The notes beneath the pieces are model-generated. The model worked only from the letters and a program-made list of their open reading frames with translations, searched no databases and was not told the DNA's origin. From the NCBI GenBank assembly GCA_026419785.1, contig JAODTK010004254.1, positions 1 to 64,000 on the forward strand: DNA of 64,000 nucleotides. The letters run 5' to 3'. Position numbers and translations under genes: made by a program. Each line of letters begins with the position of its first letter. Within the stretch, counting starts at the first letter, position 1. This document shows, piece by piece, positions 50,029-61,594 of the stretch. The DNA is from Sclerodactyla briareus (lineage: Eukaryota > Echinodermata > Holothuroidea > Dendrochirotida > Sclerodactylidae).

Positions 50029-50487
50029 ATGGTGGGAAACGAGGCCGCGGGTGGTGGGTGGTAGGGGTAGTGTGTTTTTTAACCCAAACCCCCCTAACCG
50101 AGGAGGGAAACGTAACTCGTTCCATATCCAAGCGTTATCCCTCCGAATAAGACCGGAGATTCGACTCTTTACATGGCCACCGAGGTAAGGCTCTATACCT
50201 GAAAAAGCTACCGCAGAAGAGAAGAAAGAAACGAGGTTGGTTGCTGTTAAAATTGAATTAATAACAAAACTTACCCCCCAAAAACCACGGTTAAGCGTGG
50301 GGTAACACTTTCTTACCGCATATAAACCGAGGAAGTTGCTCAAATCGATTCAACAGCACATTTCCCGAGAGGGGATGGTGCAGGAGGAGCGCCATCAATG
50401 CCCTATTCTAACCGGTATTCCTTGTTCTGCGGTGGGTACCTCGATGGACAGTTTTAAAACCTTATGTGTTACCTCGGTTTCCACCAT
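50029..50487. mobile_element. MITE-like insertion with ~18-bp inverted ends
   Basis: Left end ATGGTGGGAAACGAGG, right end (inverted) ATGGTGGAAACCGAGG. It interrupts the CA tract of the satellite element, whose CA repeat resumes at ~50498. About 460 bp, no transposase. Confidence 0.6.
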
Positions 50488-50639
50488 TTTACCAAACGCA
50501 CACCACACACACCACACACACGAGCACACACAACCACACACACACACACACACAACACACACACACACAAACACAAACACACACAACAACGTGACTGCAT
50601 TAGATCCTCGACTTCGTCAGGAATCAAAAAAGGGCAAGC

Positions 50640-51550
50640 AACGGCGTTGTTGTAGGGTTCAAGTAGATCCCTTCAGTCACATCTAAAAATAGGCAGGATA
50701 AGTAACATACCTATTTCCCCCCACAAACCACAATGGAAGGGGACCATGCAAAAATAACCAACATGTAACCAACACCAAAAACCAAATATTGAAACAAGAT
50801 CACAGGAAAACGGACAGGGGCAGGGTGGGGATGGGTGGGGGATGAGTAGTAGCAGGCGGCATGCAGAGGGTATTTATAATATAAACAGACGCTCACAGTG
50901 TGGTTGAATTCCATCAAGAAGAAAAATGTTGACCCTATGATTGCAGTCAATCATCTTGATGCATGCATGGTGACAATATTCCTTTCACTGATTTCATCAA
51001 CAGGAGTTACAACAAAGGTCCACATATCAATGGTAATCTCCTAGAAGTTGCTTCATTAGCATTCAAAGGATTGGGTTTGTTTAAAAAACTATCCAGTCAG
51101 GAATCAGAGATTAGAAGGCCATAGAAACTTGCACCCAATCTTATTAAGTAAATTGCAAACATAAAGGCTATGGACAGGTGTGGTAACTGATTATTCTAAA
51201 TTGCTGAGTGAAAGTTTGCCAAATGATCATGAAGGATTTGAGGAATATTTACACAAAAAATAAATAACACCAAAATAAAGACTCAAAGCGTTTATAAAAG
51301 GGCCACCAATAAGAAGTTTTCTTGCTCACTATAATTCATACAAAGTGACATATATTAATTTCCACAATAGGCAAATCAATGGACCACGCAAGATTGTTCG
51401 AAATTGAAAAAATTGTTGAAAATTTGTTTGAATTTGAATTTTTACCCAATTTCAAATTAAGCTGCAAAATTTAATTGAAACTTGAATACCCCCCGTGAAT
51501 TGATTCACACAAACAAAAAACCAAGACTATATCGTTCCAGAAGGATACCG
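50640..51550. other. spacer between the two satellite elements
   Basis: AT-rich sequence without recognisable gene or array. Confidence 0.5.
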
Positions 51551-51559
51551 ATTCGACTC

Positions 51560-52800
51560 AAAGGGACTAACCAGAAAGCCAAAAGGGCTTAGTGATTCTT
51601 GACTGTCTGTCCACCCATGCCAGCACACAGACAAATGGGAGTAGTACCAGCTCTATGGGCACATTGAACGTCTGACCAATCTGACAAATTTCATATCTTT
51701 ACCAAACAACTAATAAGGGTTCATGTGCCCTTGGTAAGAAAGCTACACACGAAATTTTCAAGGGTTTTCAGACTTTGAATCTGGGTAACCTTAGATGACC
51801 CTCGACCTTGACCCCAAAAACGATAGAGTGTCAGGTATCATATGGGGAATACACAAACAAGTATGAGCAGAATTCACCCGCCCTTATTAAAAAAATAGGG
51901 TTTATGTTACCCCCATAAGAAAAGATATACACCTAATTTCAACATGAACAGATCAACGTTCTGACTTACTTTACAGGTTTTCAGACTTTGACCTATGGTG
52001 ACCTCAGATGACTCTGACCTGACCCCAAAACAATAGGGTCATGTACTTCATCATGGGGGAACACACATCCAAATTGGAGCTTCATCCATCAGGGTGGGGT
52101 TGAGTTATCGTGTTTACAAGCCAAAATTGGCCCAAAATATAAATTTTTCAAAATTTTTATTTTTCACCAAAATCACCCCGACCTAACCAAAACAATAGGG
52201 GTCCTGTACCTCCCCATACGAAAGCTAGACAGCTATACACCTGATTTCAACTTGATCAGACAACCATCTGAGAAATTATCAGGTTTACAAGGTCAGACTT
52301 GACCTCTGGTGACCCAGATGACCTCTTACATGACCCAAGACAATAGGGTCATGCACTCACATGGGGGAACACAAATACCAAGTATGAGCTCAGCCATCCG
52401 GGTGGGGTCGAGTTATCGTGTTTACAAGCCAAAATTGGCAAAAATATGAATTTTCACAAATTTTCTATTTCGACCAAAAATTCCAATCCCGACCTGAACC
52501 AAATAATAAAATAGGGTCTGTACTCCCCTAGAAAGTATACATAATCAACTTGATAGACCAACCATCTGGACTGCGGTTTACAAGTGCAGACTTGATCTCT
52601 GGTGACTCAGCGTGACCTCTGACTGACCCCCCAAAACAAAGGGTTCATGTACTCATCATGGGGAAACAAAACCAAGTATGAGCCTGACCTTACGTCCACA
52701 CGATCAAGTTATCGTGTTTACAAGCTGGGCATCACACACACACATACAACACACAACAACGGACTGCATAGATTCCTCTGCTTCGTCAAGGAATAAAAAA
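51560..52800. mobile_element. modular element with ~325-bp satellite core, copy 2
   Basis: Same module order as 46858-50640: AAAGCCAAAAGGGCTT, left module with GACTGTCTGTCCACCCATGC, three to four core units (51740-52640), an end piece, a short CA tract, GGACTGCATAGATTCCTC and the terminal hairpin GATTCCTCTGCTTCGTCAAG (from 52771). Only ~700 bp separate it from KIF1 exon 52938 or less, so it lies in that intron. Confidence 0.65.
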
Positions 52801-52937
52801 TAACAAGAAAGCTAGCAAAACCCACCTGAGAGAGACAAAATGAACATTGATTCCAAACTATAAGAGCAACAAAAAAGTTGAATTTTTGAAGAAACTAAAA
52901 AAGCAAGAACATGGATTTCTATACCATAAGATCTTAC

Positions 52938-53008
52938 CACTTATTTGTGGGGAGTTGGGAGCTGTCAGTTCTAGCAGACCCGTAAGTCAGTTTGACTGTA
53001 CGAGAAGT
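52938..53008 (-). CDS. probable exon of the minus-strand gene (KIF1)
   Basis: Minus strand: a strong acceptor (AACTTTTTTTCACAG, ending at 53009), an open frame TSRTVKLTYGSARTDSSQLP and TNK, and a good donor GTG/GTAAGA. Enters in phase 0, which agrees with the exit of the exon at 58060 and of the candidate at 57502, and leaves in phase 2. I do not recognise the peptide; Ser/Thr-rich character fits the KIF1 linker. Support is from splice signals, phase and strand only. Confidence 0.45.
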
Positions 53009-53186
53009 CTGTGAAAAAAAGTTTGAAAAATTGGAACGAAACAGGCATGGGTAAGTGTGTGCAAGCCCGTGCAATGAGCACTGGTAGCATGCTCATGTAT
53101 TGACGTGCATCTAGATGACTGGGCTTTAAAAAACCTAGCACTAGATCTTTAGAAACATGCAAGCGTAAAAAATGCGAACCACTCTC

Positions 53187-53187
<1 letters not shown>

Positions 53188-53246
<59 letters not shown>
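53188..53246. repeat. 59-base uninterrupted C run
   Basis: Pure poly(C) on the plus strand, G on the minus (KIF1 sense) strand, 180 bp inside the intron before exon 52938. The length in the assembly may not be exact. Confidence 0.97.
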
Positions 53247-53248
<2 letters not shown>

Positions 53249-53249
53249 G

Positions 53250-56200
53250 ATTAAGTTTCCTAGCCCACTTGTGCCAGAAATTCCTACCTAAATTCATGGA
53301 ACTTGCCATAATTAAAGTACAAAATATTATAACAATAAGGAATTGTATCTTAATGATACGCATTAGAGAAGCAGCTCAGATAAGTGGTCTATTCAGTCAA
53401 AGAGTTTACATCTCTCCTGCGATCCATATTGCCAATGGCGGAACATTTATTAAGGCGATAACATTACCAATTCAGCCTGTTACATATTGCCTCGTGGCTA
53501 TGGCGAAATGATTTGCATGCAAATTTCCAAAAGCTATAGGAATTGTTATTCGGCTTGTTAAAGCACACCCAAATAATATCATCTGATGGTGCGAACTCAA
53601 AGATATTGAAAAGGATGTGGCATGAAGCCAAGATTATTCATTTCCATGAATACTGAAAATATTTCACAATAGAACATTGTCGCACAAAAGTCTTATATTC
53701 ACCCTGTAGACTCAATAATTTGTTAATTTCTGAATGAATCAGTTCTGAGCAAGTCCTATGATGTATCATATGTTGAGGCATTATTTACAGAGCAGAAAAT
53801 ACCAAAGACTTGTGCAAGATTGTCAACTGTTCCAAGCATAAAAAACAATAGGATCATGAAGATTTTTTTTTCAAGTGTCCAGCAGCATACATAACATCTT
53901 TATTCACACAATACAAATTTCACGCTGTCATACATGGAAAGGGGGAGTGAAAGAAAACAAAAATTCTTACTCATTTAGGTATTAGTGCGGGCAGATCACT
54001 AATGTACTTTGACCAGCTCACCAAGGGAAGAAAAGAAGTTATCATCCGAAGAGAAACAAGGACAGACATTATGACAGAATACAAGAACTGTGACTCATTC
54101 AACATCAATAAATTGGAATGTACATATGGAGCCTCAATCAATGAGAGTGGGACTATTTACTGAGAGATTAAATGAATGCAGCAATATAAGGGATTTATAG
54201 AATAACAATGTATAACAATCGAATGCATCAATGTGCATGGATCCAATTCTGCAAATCAGATTGGAGATTGTAAATACTTTCTACAAAATATTCATGGGCT
54301 AGGTGGGAATTGTTATGCAAGCCCACAGAGTAATTCCTGTATGTTTCAAAAAGCAACTAAACAAGTGAGGGAAGACATTAAGTCCTCCAAGATGATCAAC
54401 CAACTTCCTACTAACAGAAGCAATGTTTAATTGAGGAAAAGATTAGAGTGATGGGTAGACATCATGAAAAATGAAACTATGTGCAAGGGTGTTTTATTGT
54501 GTTTTCAAAAACAGCTTATAGGTACTGACAGCAGGAAATATGTAGAAAACACCTACTTACTTATATACCTTAGCATCAGATCAGATCTCTGTTCAGAATT
54601 ACACTAACTCCTGAGAAAGGCTTGTGTTGAACCACCTCCATATTTACTAAGAAGGAAGAGGGTAAGGGGTTGGTAAATGATTGCTGCCAAACACTGGATG
54701 AACTCAGTATTTTCGTGTAAAAACCCCCAAAATAGAGGGCAGAGGACATTAGTGAAAACCCATTTCGAACTCAACCGAGATTTCGCTAGAGCGGTACTGT
54801 GTACCAAGTTCAGTCAATAGGAGAGAGTTAAAAGTATTGCGCTAACGCAAAAAGTTTCCGGCATGCGGCAGAGACAGAGGCTACACGCCCAAAACCATAA
54901 TATCGACCCGGACACCGAAAGTGTTGCGGGGATATAAACTACTGGAGGTTAAATAATCTTTTCAGTATAAAACACTAATTGTAAGTTAAAAAAACAGTAA
55001 ATGTTCCAATCACATGTTAGTATGGTTAAGGCGATGGGGACAAGCAGAGGTTCAGAGATTAGTGGATAAGAATAAACTGTGAACAAATGCTAGAAGGGGG
55101 GGAGGGTAGAGGCCTGTAAATATTCTATACCTCTATAATTTTAATATTCAAGGACAGCATCAGTAACAGTCGGAACAGTGGGGAGTTGCTCAATCTCAAT
55201 ACATCTGGTGACCAACCAGCCCATGGAATGAGGACTTGAAAGTCTGACAACTGGCCGCATTGAAATGAGTGGGGAGAAAAGATGACAAATCAGTCTAGCA
55301 CTAATTCCGGATAGGTTGTGGGACTTTGATAAGAAGATGCGGTATCCATTGACAGGATGATTTGTAGGCTAGTAAGGCAGGATACCACTAAACAGCTAAG
55401 TCTTTCAAAAGAGCTGTAATCTACCAACAGCCCTTTTTTCCATTTTGAAGCGTCGAGAGGTTGTGACCACCTGAATCCTCCCCAACCCCCTACCCTCCCG
55501 ATCTCTAGTTGCAACCTTATAATGAACTAAGACCGGGATCTTTTCCTGAGTATTGATTCTTCTCCTTCAACAGCAAACATATGGAGAGGATGACTAGAAT
55601 AAATCTAAAGTAGTTCACCTAAGAAAGCGAGAATGAAGCCACAACCTGGCTGAGAGCCTCAGCAGACCTCGGGAGATATCTCCTAGATACCACTGACCTG
55701 TTGCTACACAGAAAGAAAGAACATAATCAATGGTAAGTGAAAAAAATGTCTCATTCCATTTGATTGGATTGGGACGCATTAGACTCACTAGGGATGTGAT
55801 CCACTATATACTCACAAATTGTTACCAGTATTTTCTTTTTTTTCTGAGTTCATATTGTGAAGAAGAACAATTCATGCTGCAATAAAAACATGTATGTGGA
55901 AGCTTCAATTAAATTTACATCCCCAATTAGACAGAATGACTATCATGCCACCAGAAATGCGGTCAGCCTATGGGGGCTGCAACTATCTTGAGTCATGAAA
56001 TAAATCAGAGGGTCAGCGAAAAGATTTGGCAAGATATAGATCAACTTCTCAAAGGAAAATGGCAACATGAGTAATCTGGATGTAAGAGCCAGTGTTCTGT
56101 TAAGTGGTGCAGGTACTTCATATGCAACCAATCATCATGATTCCCACTCATATCATGATTTTACAAGGAATGATTGGATGATTTCCTGGTGTTGGCATGA

Positions 56201-57500
56201 TACATAAACACAAGTCAATGGGAATGCTGCCCTCCCTCTAAACAGTAACGGTACAAGATGGCGGATGTGGTTAGGGTTAGAATCAACGAACGGTTACCAC
56301 TTGACCAGCTTGTTAGGGGCTTTCATAGACTGTTCCATGATGCTTCCAAATGGAAAATACATCAGTTGCAAATAAGATAGTTCTGTTTTTTAATGTGATC
56401 TCACATTTCCATGGGTTTGTAGGAGGTCCCAAAGAGTGTTTATGAGGGTACGAGATGGGCTGGTCCTGGATATCGCTAATCATCCAGAGACAGAATCCGT
56501 CGTTGATACATGCCGATGGCCACAGTTTATCAATTGAAAAAATAACACAACCGTCAGGATCAGGGGATGATATTACTATCAGGGGATGACTGAAAAAAAA
56601 TGAGAGGAGACAAATATGCCAAAGGAAAAAAATAACAAAGAGGAGTTGGTGGGTGAGTGAGTGAGTGAGTGAGTGAGTGAGTGCGTGAGTGCTAAGTGAA
56701 GGGTGATGCAGGTGTGTGAGAAAGTGGGTGGAATGGTGCTGTGGGGAGGAGTCGGTGGTAGATGGAGAGGGGCTGAGTGAGGGTGGAGGGTGGGATGAGT
56801 GAGTGGGTGGATGGGAGTGTGTGGATGAGTCAGTGTGTGAGTGCGTGAGTGAAGTGGTCACCATTGCCATGAAGAGCATCTCCAGCACTGGCATCAAGTT
56901 CTCATTGACAATAGCCAGACCACTTGGCCTACATGGAAATTTATTGAACATTTCAACCTTAAACTGTTGTCAGTGCTTATATAACACTTCATATATTCTT
57001 GTATTCTCATGAGAAATGTTGTGCAATGACAATTGAAATGAAAATAACTAATACACGTCAGGCAAAAACCATCACATAAAATATCAGTTTAGACTCCTTC
57101 TTCAATAGCGTGGCAGCAGTATTCAGTTTGTCTTTCCTGTGGTAGCATAGGACGATGACAGCCAATTAGGTATACACAAACAAATAGTGTAAAAGAACGG
57201 GTTATTATGTTTGGTGTTTATAATACAAAGAATGTTTACATCCAAATGTTGTTACCACCATCAATAAAACTAATATTTCATATCTTGAGAGCATGAACAA
57301 CCATATTCACCTAGGCTTGGAAGCTCGGAATTAATCATTATTGGTATGAGTACTTGGATATTAGGATGATAGGCAGTGCCAGTTTTCTAATGTTTAGTCA
57401 ACCTCACATAGTGACTCTCTGTCATCACATAGGGTAAAGATATGAGCACAGAGTACTGGTGCTGCCTTCTGTCATGCAGTTATACCACTCAGAGTACCTA
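53250..57500. other. unassigned stretch with a (GAGT)n tract
   Basis: Apart from the repeat at 54690-54940 there is a GAGT-rich tract at 56645-56870. A 212-codon minus frame at 56313-56951 is mostly repeat and otherwise unrecognised. A plus segment at 53974-54162 is open on both strands and unconvincing. Confidence 0.4.
54690..54940 (-). repeat. TATATCCCC-headed dispersed repeat, copy 2
   Basis: Read on the minus strand: TATATCCCCGCAACACTTTC, GATATTATGGTTTTGGGC, GTTAGCGCAATAC, GAACTTGGTACACA and GAAATCTCGG, in the same order as the copy at 5885-6300. Confidence 0.75.
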
Positions 57501-57501
57501 C

Positions 57502-57558
57502 CTCAGGCCTCCAGGTATGCTGATGTGTCAGATCACAGCCTCTCCATATGGTGTTACT
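57502..57558 (-). CDS. candidate small exon of the minus-strand gene
   Basis: Minus strand: acceptor TATACTGTTAAACAG, 19 codons SNTIWRGCDLTHQHTWRPE in the only open frame, donor GAG/GTAGGT. Phase 0-0, so it could join exons 58060 and 52938. No family match known to me. Confidence 0.25.
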
Positions 57559-58059
57559 CTGTTTAACAGTATAGAGTTATGAAGAGAACTGTCCCAGGCG
57601 CCTCAAAACCGAAGAAGAAGAGAAAGTTCTGAAATGTAAAAAGATTTCAGTTATTCACATCACAGAGTAGAACCATTGGTCATAAAAATAGAGGACCCTG
57701 CTTCCAAGGGTACCCATACCACAAACAACAGTAGAGGAAAAGCTGATTCCTCGCTAGGAAAGGAAGAGAGACACATGCAATGATGAGAAAGTAAAACATG
57801 TTAATACCATAATGTCACAAAGGGCAAAAGGGAAATTACCCAAAATCATGTAGGGGGCTATACAGAGTCCTTGACACCAGAGCGCACTGATCCAAATGAT
57901 GAATGAAATTGACTCGGAAAGAAGGAAAGAAGATTTGGCGTAGATTACAACACAGTGGCACAAAGGTATGTGTTTAAAGTAGCATCTGTCAATGACAGTG
58001 CCAGTCACATCATGTGGTACATCCCCCTCCCCAGTCACATAGAGGGGAATAAAACTTAC

Positions 58060-58160
58060 CGTCATCTCCGGATGTCGATTGTAATTGGATGGAACAAACT
58101 CACGGGACAGCACAGAAGATTCACTGTCTGGCTCTGTCACCTCCGTGTTCATGATCCGAC
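58060..58160 (-). CDS. probable exon of the minus-strand gene (KIF1)
   Basis: Minus strand: acceptor TTACATTCATCTCCAG (58161), two bases completing a codon, then 33 codons RIMNTEVTEPDSESSVLSRE, FVPSNYNRHPEMT, and a donor ACG/GTAAGT. The composition (acidic and Ser-rich, then basic/polar) looks coding and suits the long linker between the kinesin-3 stalk and the PH domain. Direction and phase (exit 0) fit the exons further down. I cannot align it to a defined KIF1 segment, so it could belong to another minus-strand gene, though no 3' end of one is seen in between. Confidence 0.6.
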
Positions 58161-58439
58161 CTGGAGATGAATGTAATAAAAAATGGTGATATGTGTAGTA
58201 ACAAGGCGCATACCCCAAGTGTCTCGCCTGTTGCACGATCAATGTGCAATATATTGCAAATCACAATGCAAACAATAACGAGGCATCTATGTGTCACTTT
58301 AAAGATGTCGGTATTAGCATTTACAGAAACAGCCTACTAGTACTAATCAGTGACCAATTTCAAAATCGAAAAGATGATTCTTGACAATGTCTACAACAGG
58401 AAGTAAAAGTTTTTTGGAAATGTGACTAAAATTGGCAAT

Positions 58440-59070
58440 TTACCAAAAATCTGAGAAACTTTAAAACTATGCATACATGTGAAAATAATTAGACACGGTG
58501 ATGCCACTTCCAGTGATCCTGAATCCATGATAAAAATTGGAACTCAAGGAAAACCATACCCACAGGTTTCATGAAAAATCCAAGCCCAAGTAAAGTTTGG
58601 CCTGAATTATGCAAATTAGATACGTTGAATGACCTCATTGAACCGTTTCTTTTTTTTAAGTTTTGGGACTGGAGGTCGACCAATATTCACCACGTTTCGT
58701 GAAAATCCGACGAACTTTCCAATTTCGATAAATTATGCCAACAATTAGACAACTTAATAATTTGAACTGAAAATCCCATAGTATCTATATTATATTTTTC
58801 CCCGCATTTTTCTATGTGCCCGAACCAAGGTCACCCATAGTATAATACCTACTTAAGTACTGACTTTGTGCCCAAAATCTATCAGATGTGTTCACCCAAC
58901 CCGATTGCTTCCTGAACAATTTTGTTTATGCAAATTGCACTTACCGTTTCGGAAGAATGCTGCTAACGAGAAAGTGGAACATACATACACACAACACACC
59001 ACACAAGGCACACACACACAACGCCATAGTGACCACTAAGTCTCTCCTGAATTTCATTCAGGCGAGTTAA
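58440..59070. mobile_element. family B repeat, copy 2
   Basis: Same pieces as at 46320-46850: GAAAATCCGACGAACTTTCC, AATCTATCAGATGTGTTCAC, CTGCTAACGAGAAAGTGGA, CA-rich tract, GTGACCACTAAG and the hairpin CTCCTGAATTTCATTCAGGC at 59043-59062. Confidence 0.6.
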
Positions 59071-59399
59071 AAAAACGTGGTCATATCGTGTGAGAACATG
59101 TCCCCTATCCATGGCAATGGAGATCATACCCTGCAGCCCAGAAATATTCATAGGGGAATAAGGCCCAAATTGTACTAATGGCACATGTTTGTTTTCCAAG
59201 TATTCCCTTTCGAGTGAGAGGACGACCACACATACATGGCAAACAACATCTTGTCACCCTATTTATCTTTCAAGTTCCCTAACATCCTTCCAGACCAATT
59301 CAGTAGTAGGCTACATATATCTGAGTGATTGCAAACCTTCACTGGATTTTGTCTTGAACAAGGCAGTGCATCCTCACACAACTAGCGGAAACTCATTCC

Positions 59400-59860
59400 C
59401 TGGGTATTGGTAACCTGATGAAAGACCTTGCCTGCACCACCAAGGATAACGTTCGCTCAAGACCTTCTACACCGCAGAGGCACGTACTTCCGTGCCTCGC
59501 CGGTAACCCACTTTTACACATGGGTAGCGTGAAAGGCATTGAAAAGACATGCATTGTCTAACAGCACTGCAGGAGAGGAAAAGCCCTCTGGCTTTATCGG
59601 GACTCAAACGCGGCTATCTCAACCGATGAGCTTAATCCGCCCCCTTTCAATATTATAGTGGCATAATCAAGATCAAGATCATCTATTCCTAGCTGAAATT
59701 ACCTACACAAGGTCCCTGACATCCTTCCAGACCAGTTCATCAGTTGCTCATGTACACGGCTTGTGTGATTGAGATCCTTCGTGGATTCCTTGATGTAAAC
59801 AAGAACCCACCGCGCAGGGAGGATCATCCAAGTGATCAACGTAAGCTGGAATGTACCTGA
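59400..59860. repeat. dispersed repeat (copy 2) and a local duplication
   Basis: 59500-59640 resembles 34470-34560 (ACTTTTACACATGGGTAGCG, GAAAAGCCCTCTGGCTT) and, on the minus strand, has a tRNA B-box-like GTTTGAGTCCC. The flanks 59270-59400 and 59700-59830 are ~75% alike (CTGACATCCTTCCAGACCAG), on both sides of it. Confidence 0.45.
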
Positions 59861-59869
59861 CAGAATAAG

Positions 59870-61590
59870 ATCATGATAACGCTGTGGAATATTACCGACA
59901 GAATAAAATCATGATAACGCTGGAATGCGATGATGGAATGTACCTGACAGAATAAGATCATGATAATGCTGGTGAGATTGGTAATAGATGCTGTAAAAAT
60001 ATACAAACTATAAATAGGTAATTAAACTATGAGTAATATATATCAATAATGAGACAAAAATACACATCTACATGGTGGGAAACTTGACATTGGTATTCTC
60101 AAATGACTGATCTTGAATTACAATGTCACCGCTCATAAGGGAACAATGTGGAGATGGATGGTAGGTTTTCACATATAAACATACTGCAATTGCTCTGCTC
60201 GGTGGAGAAAAAATCACAGGACTGTTTGACAGATCATGTTTTGAACGTGGAGTTCACTGTTTGTAAGTGACACTCGACCCCCCCACCACTACACAGGACC
60301 AACTATCACTATACCAGCCCCACTGCCCAAACCCCCCCCCCACCAACCCATCTATGTCTCTATGATGGTAAAGCTAACACCACCATAACATTTTTTTTCA
60401 CAAAGGACACTGCATCCCTTGCCCCCAGACCTGAATGTAATTGCTCTCTGGTCCCCCTCGTCAGTTACTTTTTATTCGCCTGTTTAAAAAAATCATTCTT
60501 TTATTAGGGAGTCCACAGATCTCACACCAAACTAGAAGATCATATCTGGATGAGCTGGGTGAAAGGGACTCACTCTATCCTCCCCCCCCTCTATAGACCC
60601 CACCACCCGTATACTTACTCTCCTGATTGGGGTTAGCTCACAGACTCAAACCAGACAGGATCATGTTAGAGTGGAGAGGCTGGTGCTAGCAGGAGTATTA
60701 GATAACAAGACCAGTTTGGGAGAGGGAAATGAAAATAATAAAGAAATTAGAAAGCACTAAGCACAGGCTTTCTATGTTGAGCCTGAAAGCAGCCTGAAGG
60801 TACATTGGAATTATTAATAGATTATAGGACCATCAAGACATTACCCCTGTAACTAAGGGTCAAACCTGTACGGTATTTAATTACAGTATATTACGAATTT
60901 ATATTTCCCCCATAACTTACAGGAGATCCTACAATTTATCATTAATTGAAGCTCCACGAGACCATGGTATTGTCATAACAGCAATTTTTTTTTCTGCTTG
61001 TGATGCAAGTGGAGTAAAAAAGCCATTAAAAAAGGGGGGAGGAATTATTCAAGGGATGCCATTTAGTTGTATGCAAACAAGCCACCTAAATTACTTTTAT
61101 TCAGATAGGCAGTTCTAAGGTAGAAGAGTAATAAAGTTGAAACAATTACCATTGCCATTTAAATTGAATGTCAATTGAGGTATCAACTTCAGTCAGGTGA
61201 GGGGGATCATGCTGAGGTGCCACCTAACCCAATTTACAGTAACAACACTGAAAATGTGGTGACTCTAGATATTACTTTGAAATACATCTATTTCAAAGTA
61301 TACAAGGACTAAACTACAAGTTGAAGAGCAACAACAAATCAACTAAAAAGGAAACCGTCATACGGGTCTGGCCAATGGTAGAGTCGGAGGGAAGATCCGC
61401 TTGGAAGGTCTGAACATGTAATAAAAAGCAAAAAACCCAATTGAGGCAGGTTGTTACAGAATTCATACCAGTCGTGTTGCCCCCCCCCCTGGCGTACCAA
61501 TGGTGTGCAAGAATCCTTTACAAAAGCATATTGTTTTACTTGGAGCTAAATTTATGATATTACCCACCGTATACAATCATACATGGCATA
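59870..61590. other. unassigned stretch
   Basis: A short direct repeat of ACAGAATAA(G/A)ATCATGATAA occurs three times at 59860-59970. Otherwise no gene or array seen. Confidence 0.4.
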
Positions 61591-61594
61591 TCAA

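Larger units (their letters stand above)
46858..50640. mobile_element. modular element with ~325-bp satellite core, copy 1
   Basis: Order: a short hairpin-forming piece (AGCCAAAAGGCT), a unique left module (to ~47000), nine to ten ~325-bp units, an end piece ATGAGCTTGACCTACCCAGA, a CA microsatellite, GTGACTGCATTAGATCCTCG and a terminal hairpin (50603-50625) before an A run. The same order, with fewer units, makes up 51560-52800. Elements with left module, tandem core, microsatellite and terminal hairpin are typical of non-autonomous Helitron/Helentron relatives in other invertebrates; that assignment is inference. The CA tract is split by another element (50029-50487). Confidence 0.65.

Noticed and set aside
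50017..50686. frames of 108 and 116 codons on both strands
   Set aside because: They lie in the nested TIR element and CA repeats.
53974..54162. open plus segment with YFDQLTKGRKEVIIRRET
   Set aside because: Open on both strands, no start codon, no splice support, no match known.
56313..56951. 212-codon minus frame
   Set aside because: Half is a CACT repeat; the rest (SIDKLWPSACINDG region) has no donor or acceptor that fits and no family I know.
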